This document shows, one piece after another, positions 23,889 through 37,341 of a stretch of 64,000 bases of DNA (position 1 is its first letter; each line of letters opens with the position of its first letter). The notes under the pieces are model-generated. The model did no database searches. It worked only from the letters and a program-made list of their open reading frames with translations, and was not told the origin of the DNA. The stretch is from Ricinus communis (taxonomy: Eukaryota; Streptophyta; Magnoliopsida; Malpighiales; Euphorbiaceae): contig NC_063262.1 of NCBI RefSeq assembly GCF_019578655.1, positions 7,385,582-7,449,581 on the forward strand, read 5' to 3'. The translations under genes and the position numbers were made by a program.

Positions 23889-24354
23889 GCCCTGTCAATA
23901 ATAAATTTAGTTAATTATTTTATATGATGTTAAAATAAAAAATTTAAAATTCCTCTAAGATTTGATAACAAGTCTAAAATACTGAATCTCTTTTTGCAAT
24001 TAAGCCTTTTCAATATCAAGATAAAATCTCAGCGTATGGAGAGAAATTAGGTGAATGGGAAAGGCAACAGTTTGAGCTTGTGTTTAGGCATATTTTTCAG
24101 CTGAAAAATAGATTAGAAGAGCTGCAACTAAAAATGTAGTCCAAAAATAACATTAAAAAGCAAAGATCAATTAAGAAAATTTGTTAAAAATGAGTAATTC
24201 AAATTTTAATTGAATTTCTGGATCATACAAAATTGATTGATGAGAGCAAGTCCACATACTTGTTATGTATTGTATCATTCAAGCTATGAATAAATCGGCC
24301 GAAAGAACAATTTTCCTAATTACTACTGAACCAAGAAATAATTAATTAAGCATT
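23889..24354. other. Spacer and 3' flank of the MADS gene
   Basis: Probably includes the 3' untranslated region of the minus-strand MADS gene. Nothing else was recognised. Confidence 0.5.
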
Positions 24355-27131
24355 TTAACAGTCATCGTGTAAATGTGATTCAACATTAAATTGAGGTAGC
24401 TTGTTGCCTTCATAATTCTCGTAATTTGAATCTTCACCGCTGCATATCATTTGTGGGCAATTTGGGGTTGGCTCTGCCTGCTGCTGCTGCTGCAACATTG
24501 ATGTAAAGCTTGGACCTTCCATTTCATGCTGGCAACACACGATAATTTTGCATCCATATTAGAACTTGATCTAGCTAATATTAAACCCATTAGTAAAATT
24601 TATAACAAACTGAACTAATTTTACGATTACAATTCCGTTTTTAAAATAAAATAGATTTCTCCTTCGATTTGTATTAGTATAATTTTAGGATAATTAGATA
24701 TGAGTTCCATCAGAATAATTTTATTATATAAATGATAATGGAAAGAGGAAATGAGAGTTAAAAAGAGAACCTTCATTAGAGGGAATGAATTGGGAGGCAT
24801 GAAGGCAGCAAGGAGCTCAGTGGATGAGAATGAAGAGAAGGCTTGATGCCAAGATGGCATAGTTTCACAATTTTGGTTGTTCATTTGGCTTGCTCCCATG
24901 TTGCAGCCATCCACATTTACATTTGCCTCATGAGACAGTGCATCAAACATTGTTGTTGAGGACTGATTACTGATTTACACATATGACATAACAATTAAAA
25001 TTTAACTCCAAATATGGATCAATATACACATAATTAAGGTTTCTTTTTGCATGCATGTATGTATACCTTAGAGGAATGCAAGATTCAGATTTTATGCCTA
25101 TGGAATTGGGGTTTTGCCCATTATCTGGCAACCAATTGGCAATCTCATTTTGAAAATTTGGCAGCCCTTCCTGTGCATCTATATATATCTGCACTATGTA
25201 ATAATTAAAAACTAAGTTATTTTTTTTTTCTTTTCAAATAAAAGAAGAGAGAGACTACCGATGGTAGCAATTCTATTGGATGTGATCATACCAACTTTTA
25301 TTTATTATGAAATATTTATAAAATTATAGCTAGTTTGAACCGGGTTGAAGTCCGTGATCGCAATACCAATATCGAAATAAAAAAACATTGTTAATTGTTA
25401 CTAGTTTCTATGTCGACCAGTAGAAAACAAAAACTATTTTAATATAATTAATCACCTGTGCTGTTGATGGATCATAAGTAGATGCATGACTACTCAAAAG
25501 ATATTTCTGCAGTAAATTTAAATGGATTAGAACATTGGAATTACAAATTAGAGTCCCAATTATATGTGGAGAAAGAAAGCAACAGGGAAGGCTCTACCTT
25601 TCTATCTTCTATACGTGCCATTACATCCAAAAGGTTCTTCTCACAAGACTCAAGTTCTCCCATTGATGTGAAATTTGAAGGGTCAGGCTCATATATCCTT
25701 TCAATTTTATTAGTTAAAAAGAAAAAATTGAATAAGCAGATATTAGAGAAATTAGCTAAAGCCCAGAATTAGCATTATATTAATCATTAGACATTAAAGG
25801 TAGAAATACAAATACTTCTTAAAATTCATGAAAAAAATAATATTTTGAGTTTTTAATTAATTTTGTGTATTTTAGACTGATGAATGACTATTTTATAGAA
25901 CAATATATAAACACAAAAAATGAAAGTGATATATCTGAAAACTAAACATAAAAGTATATAATAAGACAAATCAAGCTATTTGTAATTATTGAATAAACAA
26001 AAATCCTTTTCCAATTGACAAATGGATAAAAAGAAAAAAAAGGGGTAATGGCCTTCTAAGAATTGTAATAATTTTGAGTTTTCCAAACCTCAATTGATCC
26101 TCAGCTATCTGAACCTGATGTTGCAAATTACAGACTTCGTGTTGGAGTTCCTGTATATATATTCATTGATACAAGTAAAATTAAAACCACTCGCAAAAAT
26201 GCTGCATCAGGCAAAATCTCCGACTGCAAAATCTGGAATTAAAAAAAAAAAAAAAAAGAAGAAGATCAATTGTCTGTACCTCTACGTTTGATCTTGTAGC
26301 ATCAGGACTGTTAAAAGCCAAAAAGAAAAAAGAAAAATTAAAAGATCTTCAGTACATTATGTACCTTGTTATATTACACAATAATAAATAAATAATGATG
26401 GAGAGAAATAATGAATTATTTACTTGGCAGCTTGAAGGGCCATGTCATTTTCTGTCTTGAGTTTCTTCAGGGTGGTGAGCAAATACTGCAAATGGATATG
26501 GAGATTAGTTATATAAATATATAGCACATAACCTGAAACCTCTTCTTTTTTCCTTTTGAGGGATAACCTGAAAGCTTAGTTAATTCCTCCTCTTCTATAG
26601 TTCCTTCAACTATATAATACTATTAAGACATGACATTCTAATTAAGAAGAAACACACAAAACATATATGTTACCTCTCGATTCTGAACATCACTGCAAGA
26701 AAATCAAAAAACAAATATATTGATCATTTGAAATGAATTTCTTTTCTTTTTTAAGGAAAGAAAAACAGTAAATATAACAAACATATAATTTTGTGAAGAA
26801 AAAAAAAATACCATCCTCGATCATGTTCGGCCAAATTTATGTATCGAGCGATCACATCTTCAATCCTGTATTTACAAAAATATGTATAAACAGAATAAAT
26901 AGATAAATAAATACGATATATATGTAATGACAGTGAAAATGGAGACCTCCTCTTGCCAGAAAAATGACTCAGACGATCGGAAGGAGAGAACATGATGAGA
27001 GCAATATCAATATCACAAAGAACAGCAAGCTCATAAGCTTTTTTTATGAGTCCATTTCTGCGTTTGGAGAATGTAACCTGTCTATTTGTGTTGTTTTCTA
27101 TTCTTTTTATTGGGAGTTTTACACGACCCAT
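24355..27131 (-). CDS. MIKC*-type MADS-box transcription factor, AGL66/AGL104-like
   Basis: Eleven exons give 351 aa: 27131-26947, 26865-26812, 26692-26674, 26485-26424, 26307-26280, 26150-26089, 25697-25598, 25506-25456, 25188-25067, 24969-24771 and 24528-24355. All introns are GT-AG and in frame. Residues 1-61 are a complete MADS DNA-binding domain ([48 protein letters not shown]). Next come [11 protein letters not shown] and a keratin-like coiled-coil part ([47 protein letters not shown]), then a variable tail with a Q5 run. The numerous short K-region exons are typical of the MIKC* class. S-clade members dimerise with P-clade partners and act in the male gametophyte. Intron-bearing structure and intact frame suggest a working gene. 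Confidence 0.9.
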
Positions 27132-28012
27132 TTCTTCTTCTTTTTGTAGAACAAATCAAGAATCTGATCTTTGTATAAGCAATGGCAAATTCCCTTTCCT
27201 TTTCTTTTCTTTTTTTTCTTTTTCTATCTTGTTCTTGAATAATTTTGCAGTAAAGATTAGAGGGAAAATGGAGGAGGATAAAGGGAATATTAATTTATTG
27301 ATGAGTTGGTGTTTTAGAGGTAAACAAGATTAAGAAAAAGGATGGTATTGACCTTTGATGGTCAAAGGGGGAGTGCCCGAAAAAGAAGATGTAAAGAGTG
27401 CTTGGGATTATTTATTGGCAGGGAAGAAAGGGTCATAATACTAATAATTTTACCCTTGAAGAGTGGAATAGTTTGTTTTGGAAATTTGCTAATGGTCCAT
27501 ATTCACTCTCTGTATTTTTTTTTTTTCCTGTTTAAAAATATAGGAATGTATATCTTGTGATTTTATTGGTTTATAATTTTAAATAAATATATACTTTTTT
27601 AGATTAAGTATGATTATACATTAAAAATGTGTCTCTTCATTAAAAAATTTCACTCTACCATTATTATAATAATGTATGTATTTGATAACATAAGTTTAAA
27701 ATTTAATAATTATCAACTTTATATAAACCATATATTTTTTTTTTATCTAAAAAATACATATATATAAATTTTTTTATACTTATTGCAAAATTATATATAA
27801 TGAATCACATATTTAGTTTTACATGGTCTACCTATATTATATTGTAGAATCTTCTAATTCACGATGGTTGTTACATAATAATAAGTAGCAGTTTTTGTTA
27901 TTATTTTAATATTAATATTTTTTTAATTTGAGAAGATTAATTGCATTTCTTTATTTTTAAAAGATTATAAAGTATTTTTTTAATTTTAAAATTATTTTAA
28001 CTTCAAAATTGA
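27132..28012. other. Upstream region of the MADS gene and AT-rich spacer
   Basis: 27132-27500 is the likely promoter and leader, with CT-rich stretches on the plus strand near 27190-27230. The rest is A/T-rich with no gene seen. Confidence 0.5.
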
Positions 28013-28018
28013 TAGAGT

Positions 28019-28190
28019 AGGTTGAACATGAAATAATGGACCGACCACGACAGAATAGACCGAGCATAATAGAATAGGCTGAACATGAGAGAATAGGCCG
28101 ACCATAAAAAAAAAGTCCGAGTAAATAAGAGTTGACTGAGTATGAAAGAATAGGCCGAGTAGACAAGAGTAGGCCAGCATTGCATATGTC
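28019..28190. repeat. Minisatellite of about nine 19-bp units
   Basis: The unit is roughly GCCGAGCATGAAAGAATAG, with 18-20 bp spacing and point changes. Because 19 is not a multiple of three and the unit lacks stops on the minus strand, three overlapping minus-strand frames stay open across it. These are not genes. Confidence 0.75.
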
Positions 28191-28700
28191 GAATTATCAT
28201 AACCAATAAAAACGGGGTTGACTAAGTCCAAATTCAAGTACAACAAGAAGTCTTGAAGACCAAGTAGTCAAACTCTAGTTAGAGATCCGACCCGACCTAG
28301 GGTTCTAATTTATGACCAAGAAGACTAATCCTAATAGGATTGAGAGACTTTACATTTCAAGTCCTACTCTTTGTAGGACTAGGAGACCTTCAGTCTTTAT
28401 ATAAAATACTATAATACAACATGTCAGGTACATTCATTATTCTACAATTATTACATACTTTACAACTTAAAACCATATTGATTTAGCCATCAGAGTGAGT
28501 GGCCGGATAAACTTCATCTAATACTTTCTAACCATTGTTTCAAGTACATCAGAGTTCGGGTCAAACTTAAAGACTTTGTTGATAGCTTACCTTTCTTGAC
28601 CAAATTATCATCAATAATGTTTGATTTTACTGAAGTAAAACCTATCCTTTAAAGGATGCAAATTTCCCATAAAAGCGACAATCTACGTATGATATTGTAT
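28191..28700. mobile_element. Possible LTR remnant beside the minisatellite
   Basis: Short repeats of the type 'cctactctttgtaggactaggagacc', a TATA box at 28397-28406 and a GTGAGTGGCCGG segment near 28495 resemble LTRs of plant Gypsy elements. No borders or coding remains were found, so this is a composition-based guess. Confidence 0.35.
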
Positions 28701-30119
28701 TCAAAGCGATACTGTTTGTTTGGAAGGAATTCTTATAGTTGCAGGTGGCATTAACTAGCGTATTCTTTTTAAAATTATAAATAAAAAGAATAATTCAAAA
28801 CTTAAAACCTTATTAAATTTAAATATACATTTACATTTTGTTCAGTTGAAATCCATAAAATTTATTTAATTTATTTTTAAATCTAAAGTTTATGTATTTT
28901 GAATGAAATGAAAGTTAATTTATAATTTTATATATTCAAGTTTATGTGAAATTGATTATAACTAAACTAAATCCTAACAAAATAGGTAGAATTTCCAAAT
29001 CAATTCTATATTATTTTGTCAATGCTATTTCATAGCACCAAAACATCTCTTTTAACTTTATCATTTCTATTGTTTTTTCTAATATTGTGGCTTATTGATT
29101 GGCGGCTTCTGTTGATCCTTCAATTCCCAAGTTTTTACTAAAGAGTGTACCAGGTAGGACTCTTACGATAGCATAACACTCCCTCAAGAGTTTTAATACA
29201 ACTGCATATTTAAAATTCAAACTCAAGATTTTAGTTAAACTAGAAGAGACATTTACCATATAATCTAAACTAGAAGAGACCTTAGTATGTTGTTTTTCTA
29301 GTTGTTTTATTATTTCAGTTAATATTAAAAATTCTTTTTTAATAAAAAAATATTAGAAAAGATATAACATTTTCATTTTCTCTATTTCAATTTTATAAAT
29401 GTCAAATATCATAAATTTTTACAACCAAAAAAAATTAAAATCAATTGTTAGAATTGGGGTTTAGGTTTAAGGTTACTTCTTCACCATAATAATATGGAGT
29501 TTTATCTCACTGCAAGATTAAGACAATTTTTATTTTTTACATCTTCTAACTAATTTGTATGCCATATGAGAAACTTGGCCTAAGTAACGGCCACTTTGGA
29601 TTTTCCTTTTTATAAATTTATCCATTTACCTTTTTCACATTATAATTTTAAAAGATTATTTAGAAAATAATAGATATATATATTTTAATAAAAAACATAT
29701 ATTTATAAATAATTTATATTTTGATATTAAATGATTGGTATATATCTTATAATTTAAAATTAATAAAAATATGTGTCAATTATCTATTAGTTTAATATAT
29801 AATTAAAAATATATATCTAGACTAAATAAAAATCTTTCTTTTAAGCAATCTAAATATGATTTTGAAAATCGAATTGCAATAAGATCACAAAATCATGATA
29901 GAATTACAAACATTAAAGATTCTTAGTTAAAATTATAAAAATTTAAAATAATTTAAATTATTATCACCATTTAATCCCATCAAAAATTAAAATTTAACAA
30001 CACAAATCTAACTTAAAGAACATACATGCATCTATTGAATAAAAAATTAATAATAAAAATAAATGACAAAAGAGCACCGTAAATCTAAAAGAAATATCGG
30101 TCATTCAAAAATATATAAA
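28701..30119. other. AT-rich spacer
   Basis: No gene or element recognised. Confidence 0.55.
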
Positions 30120-31550
30120 TGAAAAGGAAAAGGTACTTTTTCACCCCTAAAGTTAGTCTCGAGATACAAATATGCCCTTTAACTAATTTTAGGGGCATTT
30201 AACTTGAATTATATATGTTTTTTTTTTGTTATATTGGCCCTCTCTTTCAAACGGCATGTTAACATTGTTAAGAACGTTGACATGGACAAAAAGGGACCCA
30301 TTCCTCATAATTAATAAGCCTCATTTTTATTTGATGAACCGGTATAATAGCTCTACTTTTTCTGATACCACTAACACTTCTTTCAAGTCAAGCAGTGACT
30401 ATAAGCAGCTCTTAAAACGCTTGAAGAAAACTCAAAAGGCTATAGAAGGCCATAGAGGTGCAAGAATCGTGACAAATATACCATTCAAAACCAACAACAA
30501 CAATAGTACCAATATGCCTGCCAATGCAGTAGCTCAGCCAAACCTTCTCTTTCTTGGCCTATTCACGTATTGACGATAAATAAGGCAATGAAATGCACAA
30601 GTTCTATAGATCAATTTTGTGTCTTCTACTCAACAAATAAAGCATCATTTCCAAAGAAAAAAGGCCACATGGCGAAAAGAGGATTCCATCCCAAATTACT
30701 GATATATAAATATTTAATAAAATGAACAAGATTATAAAACAAACAAGGCAAGAAAAAAGAGAAATTCATTCTCTTACTAACATCTGAATGTAAGAAACTT
30801 GGGATGTGAGTCAATTTTCTAAAATCAATCAATTTACTATTTTCTTTTTAAATTTTCTAAATCTAAATTTTCTAAATCAATCGATTTACTTACTCAATTT
30901 AGACTAACATTAACATATCCATTCTTTTTTCCTTTCTATATCATCAGTAACTAAACACATTAGAAATCAAAATAAATAAGCAAAAAAGAAAAAGTTTTAC
31001 AAACACTCATCTAGCTTCACCAATAGAGACACCACTTCCTCTAATAGAGACGATGGGGTTTCTTTTGCCATGTCTATGTCAAAGCTCCATAAGCATATAA
31101 AAAAAAAATTCAATTCTCATTTCCTTCGTCAAGAGAGATAGCCACCTCCTCTAGCTTGACAACTGGAGAGACTTGAGCTCTGGTGTCCTCCTCATTAGCG
31201 TGAGGGGCTTCGTTGTCTTCTCTGCTTCTAAAACAGTACAATTTTTTTTATTATACAACTTATATATACATATATATACACGCACACGAATGAGAAAGGC
31301 GAGGTGAGACTATTTTTTTGCCATATCCGCAAAAAGAAAAAGGCGGTTTTTTTTATTCCACATAAGTATTTGACTAATGGATTAAATTTCTGTTAAATTG
31401 ATAATTAAGAGAAGGGTTCAAAAAGTTGTTTTTGGCAAATTCTGTACTTAAATGTTCATAAATATAGTTAAGGGGAAAATGTACACACCAAACGTTAAGG
31501 GAAAAATAATATCTTCTCCCTAAACTAAAGGTAAAAAATCTCTTCTAGCT
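30120..31550. other. Possible old inverted-repeat transposon without transposase
   Basis: The left edge (GGTACTTTTTCACCCCTAAAG near 30131) and the complement of sequence near 31515-31550 (GATTTTTTACCTTTAGTTT) look like weak terminal inverted repeats, with more weakly related sequence inside. A 115-codon plus-strand frame (30226-30573) and CT-rich segments near 31010-31230 lie within it. I do not recognise any protein. Confidence 0.3.
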
Positions 31551-31909
31551 TAACTGCTTTCTTGGAATTCGAGTCTATACATTGAAGTAGACAATAATAT
31601 TTGGAAACAAATTAAAGTTGAGTGACCTTAACGACATGTTTAACAAAATGATGATATTGGTGAAAAATACTAGGGATAGTAGGGATGGAGGGACTAACCC
31701 AAACATTCGAATCACATCTAAGCCATCCAGCCATGATGAAGAAGCCACATCAGAGGGCTGCTTATCCATATCCAACGACCATAATTTATCAACATGAGAG
31801 TCCCTCCATTTCAATCCATCATCTTCTCAGACTTAAACCAGTTTTCAAAACCACTCACTCCCTCTCTAGATAGCACAACAGACACCTTCAGTCCAACCTG
31901 ATAAAACTT

Positions 31910-34900
31910 ATGGCATTCTCTGCTTTAGCAATTACATCACCTAAAACTCTCTTCACAATTCATAGACCTGTTTTCCCTTCTAAGCCCACTTCTTCTTTAT
32001 CACCGTTTTCTTGTTTTTCTTGTTTATCAACTCATAAAGATGCAAACATCTCTTCCAATTCAGTTTCCACAATAAAGAAACGTATATTCGATGTGGGTAT
32101 TGGGATTTTAGCAGCTTCAATTCTTTCTTTCGCACCAATGGATGCTAATGCTACTAGAATTGAGTACTATGCTACTGTTGGAGATCCTTTATGTGATTTC
32201 ACTTTCGTTCGTTCTGGTCTTGGTTATTGTGATCTTTCCGTTGGGACTGGTGAGGAGGCTCCATATGCCGAGCTTATTAATGTAAGTTCAAAACTTTAGC
32301 AACGGCGTTCTCATTAATTTTGATTATCGTTTACTACTATGCAATTTTGATTTCGGTGGTTTCAAATTTGGTTGTAACCTCAACCTCACTAATTGTAGTT
32401 ATTTGATCAGAGTCTTTGTAGGAAAATAATATGTGGAATGGGTCATTACATAAATATATTTATTGTGATGACTAATTAAATGTATATGAAATAGAAACAA
32501 AAGTGACTGAATTGATGATATCACCTATAGAAAAATAATTATTAATCAGTCATTCAATTACTAATGTATTGAGTTATTATATCTATCATAATTTTATTCT
32601 TTGTATTATCTTTGGTTTTCTTTTAATGTATTATGTCTTTTCTTGCATTCTTTTCTGTTTTCTGCAGCGCTTAAAATTCTTGAATCACAGATTAATGAGT
32701 AATCTTTTGGGTTAGGCTATTTCGAAACATAAATGAAATCCATTACATTAAACCCGTAGGCTATAAGTATACATGTGGTGAGCCTAACTTAAACCATGCC
32801 CTGAGCTAGAATTGAAGGAATAAGTAAATATCAAATATGTTTGATTGAGAAAAAGATGTTGTCTTTGAAAATTTTGGGCAAGAGAGCATTAGGGATCATG
32901 TATTTTTTTCTTTCTTGAAAAGTATTATACTGGGAAGGAGAAAACATTCATCTAATGAAAGGCTGTTTATGCTATCCAATATTTCCTTGTAGTCTTTGAG
33001 TTCTCGTTCTCTATCATGCATAATGCTTGTTTTTCTGTAATGTGTTCTTTGCATATAATCTTTTTAGTACTAATGTTGGCGCAAAGTATGAAACCTCATG
33101 CTGATCTGGACACCCTTTACCAGCACAGGATGTATTTATTATGTTATTGGCAACTATTTGATATGCTTATTAGGGTGGAAACCATTTGATAGACAAGAAT
33201 ATTACCTGTATTCTTCTTTCTCCTTTGTAGGTTCATTATACTGCAAGATTTGCTGATGGGATAGTCTTTGACAGCAGCTATAAGCGTGGCAGACCTCTCA
33301 CCATGCGCATTGGTGTCGGCAAGGTATGGAACATCTTAGCTGTCACTTTACTTCAGTTCTATTATTTCCTGTATTATATGCATGTGCTAAATAATCCACT
33401 AACAATGCTCTCTTGTAATATCTGATATCTTTTACAGCACTTCTCTATCCATAGCGTTGACATCTCATTCTTGAAATCACTCTGTAGTTTACTTTGCATT
33501 AAATTGTTCTAGTGCTTACCACAGTGCATATTTTGCCAGATTATGTCAAGCAAAGCCTGTGTTAGTGAGGAAAGTGCTTAGCTTATGTTATTGTCATTTT
33601 GAGAGTCGTTATGGTTACTAAAATTAGTTCCTTGAAAAGAGAAACAAATACTCAATTCACAACCAACACCTTCCTAAAATAGATACACTAGGAGTTGTCT
33701 CCATCTTTGCATAGGATTAACATTGGAATTTGAGGACATGAAGAAAAGTTGACTTCGTCAATGTTTGTTCGCTGTTTTCATTGTGCTTTTAATTTCCCCT
33801 TCCCTCCCTCCTCCTCCTCCTCTCCCCCTCCCTTTCCCCCCCCCCCCCTGCATTGAAATATTAATTAGCCGATGAATGCCTTCACTGTATAACTCTCTAA
33901 TAATCTACTTGCACAGGGAAATGCTTCTGGACCCAATAAATGAGGATGGAAAATTGATATTCTTTATGGATTTTGTTTTAAAATACCGGGTCAAATATTG
34001 CCATAAATTTACCCTATTTCAAAAATGCAATATGAAAAAATAAAGTCTTGAATGCAAAGAGGCCAAGCCTGTAACTATCTGTAACATGGAATTCAATTTT
34101 GGGCCATGTGGTCAAGTCTGCTTCATAATGGTAATTGGCTAGTTGGCTATTGGTGGTGTTACAAATAATATAAGAGCTGATTTAAGAGTTAAGACCTGCA
34201 TAACAATAGTAAAGTGTCCCCTTACACGCAAGGTTGAAATTTACACTAACAATTGATTCTATGGAAAAATGCACACTAGCTATCCAGTTCCTCTTACCAA
34301 TAACCTAGAACTTAAGGTTTTGGACAATTTGGTTAGGCTCACATCATTTGGGTGGCTTTTAGGCAATGTGGTCTGCCTCTATCATATCTGGATTATTGAA
34401 CCAGTGGTTGCCTGGAGTATGGTACCTTCATTGTTATTTGTGCTCACTTTTATATTGTTGTTCTTGCTGCTCAAGGACAAATAAGAAACTGAATCTTTGA
34501 GAAAGCAACAAATACTTGTGTGAAGCCAACTACAAAAGCACAACAAGGATAATTGTGATTATAATTATGATAAAAATGGATTGAAGCTGACAGAGTGAAG
34601 ATGAACTGATATCATCCCAAATCTATTCCCCATTCTTCAAGAAGAATAAACATGGAGAACAAAAATGAACCCAATTCTGTGTTCTGTTCTTTCACCCTCG
34701 ATTTTTATATTGTCCAGGTCCTTAGGGGGTTGGATCAAGGAATTTTTGGTGGTGAAGGTGTACCACCAATGCAAGTAGGTACGCTTTCCAAGATGCTAGA
34801 CCTGCTTCTGTTGTTTCCTGTTTTCTGTCAACAATTCTTATAAGCCTGAAGGCATGGTCACGCTGCCAAAATTTCTTCTTCAGGTGGAAAACGTAAGCTT

Positions 34901-35518
34901 CAGATTCCTCCACATTTAGCATATGGACCGGAACCTGCAGGATGCTTTTCAGGTGAACTTCCAATATGATTGGTATTCCAAACCACTGATTGTTTATAGC
35001 ATAAGATCAAATTATTTAAATGCATTCAAATGCAACAGATTTGGCTGCAAAGTCAGGGCTGATAATTTAATTCCAATCAGTAGCATTGTCCGTCTATCAG
35101 TCCTTTCACCTCTGTGTGTGTGTACGTGTGGGTGTGATGATATACACTATAGTTCTCAGCATCCGTCTATTTATTATTTTGTACAGCTGGATTTTTCTGT
35201 CAAATTGGCAGTATAATAGATGAATTTATTTCTTCTCTCTTTAATTCTGTCCAGTCTTCACTGATTCCTCTATTGTGTGGTCTTACTCTTAATATTCTCA
35301 TTCATTATGATGGTGGCTGTCTGCACAGCCATACAAATGCAATGAGATTTTGCTCAGACTAAAGTATTCCCAGTGCATGAGAAAGTTGTAATATTGCATG
35401 ACTTTTTGACACTAATACCCATGACATTGCTTGTGTAGGTGATTGCAATATCCCTGGCAATGCAACTCTTGTATATGATATCAATTTTCTGGGCATCTAC
35501 TCAGGAAACAGGAAGTGA
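31910..35518 (+). CDS. Thylakoid-lumen FKBP-type immunophilin, FKBP16-2/PnsL4-like
   Basis: Five exons give 224 aa: 31910-32281, 33231-33323, 34718-34778, 34884-34952 and 35439-35518, all GT-AG and in frame. The protein has a Ser/Thr-rich chloroplast transit region (about 1-55), then a lumen-targeting signal with basic KKR (56-58), a hydrophobic stretch (60-74) and an ANA cleavage site near residue 81. The mature part is an FKBP domain (VHYTARFADGIVFDSSYKRG, MRIGVGKVLRGLDQGIFGGE, GGKRKLQIPPHLAYGPEPAG). Cys95/Cys107 and Cys196/Cys201 could form the two disulphides seen in lumenal FKBPs. By sequence type it matches the subunit of the photosynthetic NADH dehydrogenase-like complex better than FKBP13. 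Start: first ATG before the transit peptide. Confidence 0.9.
33796..33848. repeat. C-rich tract in FKBP intron 2
   Basis: Runs of C separated by T, ending in about 13 consecutive C. The minus strand has four or more G runs and could form a G-quadruplex. Confidence 0.6.
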
Positions 35519-37309
35519 AATCCATGTGCATATGATGACAAATAGACAAATCTTTAGTGTGGGTAAGTCTCCTGATATCTTGGAAATGATACTATTGTGC
35601 TTTCTTTGTAAATGTTGGATGTTAACTAAAATTTGTAGAAAATCATAACACTCTAGGATCAAAATTAGTTAACTTTCTTTTGTCCACTTAACTGAGAAAT
35701 ACAATCAGAATATCTTGGTCACTAGACTCATTAGTCATTCCTCTTGACTAATAGTTCACATATTGAAGTGTTAATCATTTAATTATGGTCTTTTCTTGCA
35801 ATGTCAATAATATTCTGTGATGTAAGTAGTCAAAGGACAGGATAAATTCTGATCTCAGACCCTAATAAATACTTAAATCTGAGACAGTGACTATTTCTAT
35901 GCATTAACTGACCTAACATCCACTATTTCACAGAGAATGGTGGACAATACTAAAAACTTAAAAGAAGTTTTCTAGAATTTCAACCTCATAGAGCAGGTCA
36001 AAGATGCTTGTATAAAGTCCATGGTGCTAATACAATGCATGCTTCAATATTCAGCCTCTGGGGCCAGCTGAGCTCACTATTGTTGCTAGGTTCATATGTT
36101 AGCTAAGCACACGCCGTATAGCTGTATGATGCTCTTATTTGTATGCGCCTACAAGGGAGAAAGTGATTACGCATTAATGCTACTTGAGAGATTATTTATG
36201 CGTATCATGAGCATCATCAGGCTAATTTTATCCTCAGCAATCATCACGATTATCTCTTTTCCCACTTGTTTTATTAGGATATGTTCAGCATTATTACTGT
36301 AATTATTGTTGAGAAAAGTAAGATCTTAAACATATTGATTAAAAGAATTTGAAATATGTTTTAAGGTTTTTAGGTGCTACTTTCAAACATTTCATCCTCT
36401 ATACCACATATACAATTACTAGATAAACAATAGTGCAAATATTAATCATAGTTTCAGGGCTTTTTTATGAGCTCCTACTGCTTTCCCATAAAGATGACTT
36501 GGCAGCAACTAACAAAATCAACAACAAAAATTGTATTTAATCTTGCTGCAACTATATTAAAATGCTTTCTTTGTTTTTATAGTCTCAATTTTCCTGAAAA
36601 TATGACTGTTTTTCACAGTCCAGAGAAAGTGGAAACTTCATCCTGATTAAGATGAAGTGCAGTGCTTGTCATTTGGTAACTCAGTCTGCTTGCTTGGAGC
36701 AAAGGAATTCAATTCTACCTTCTTTGGGTATGATGTTAACTAGTTTTGTGCTTTCTTTTGCACATAGCAAGAGACATAGATTTTGTACCTGTATATGAAA
36801 GTTCACCTCAGTCTGCAATAGATATCTATCCATATCCATTTTGTAATCTCTTTTTATTTAAAATAAGTAAATAAATCACTTTAATTTGTCAAAAGGGCCC
36901 AAAATAAACATTAACCATTTTCCCTTCTTCTGTCGTTAAGTACTTCATCTTTCACTGGATCTATAGTGTTGGGTGGTGGGTGCAGACATGCTTCTTTTTG
37001 GCACTCTAGGTATTAGACATGAATGTCTTTACGCTTCTTCTGGATCAGAGAAAGTGGAAGAAGGGAAAAAGGGAGATTCTCCTCTCACGTTTGGTTCTTA
37101 TGGGGGAGAAAAAGAAGGTTGTGCTTTTGTTTGGGAATTTCTTTCCTTTACCCAAGCTCCTTTTCTCAGGCACCAAAATGGTCTTGAAATCTCAAGATTT
37201 CAAAATCTTAGCGCCAGTACCGTTTGCTATTAACCTTGAGGATAGGCATTCTTGCCTAAATGCTAGCTTTGCCGTTTGGCTACTTCTTATTCACCACCAG
37301 ATGAACAGC
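35519..37309. other. 3' flank of the FKBP gene and spacer
   Basis: The first part is likely 3' untranslated region. No further gene was recognised. Short open frames near 36973-37357 overlap each other and lack domain features. Confidence 0.5.
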
Positions 37310-37341
37310 GACACACACACACACACATATATATATATATT
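37310..37341. repeat. (CA)n(TA)n microsatellite
   Basis: A run of CA followed directly by a run of TA. Confidence 0.9.

Noticed and set aside
27957..28246. Three overlapping minus-strand frames
   Set aside because: Artefact of the 19-bp minisatellite.
31910..35518. Identification of the FKBP as FKBP13
   Set aside because: The mature-domain segments (KRGRPLTMRIGVGK, PPHLAYGPEPAGCFS) fit the FKBP16-2 type better as I remember the two families; both are lumenal.
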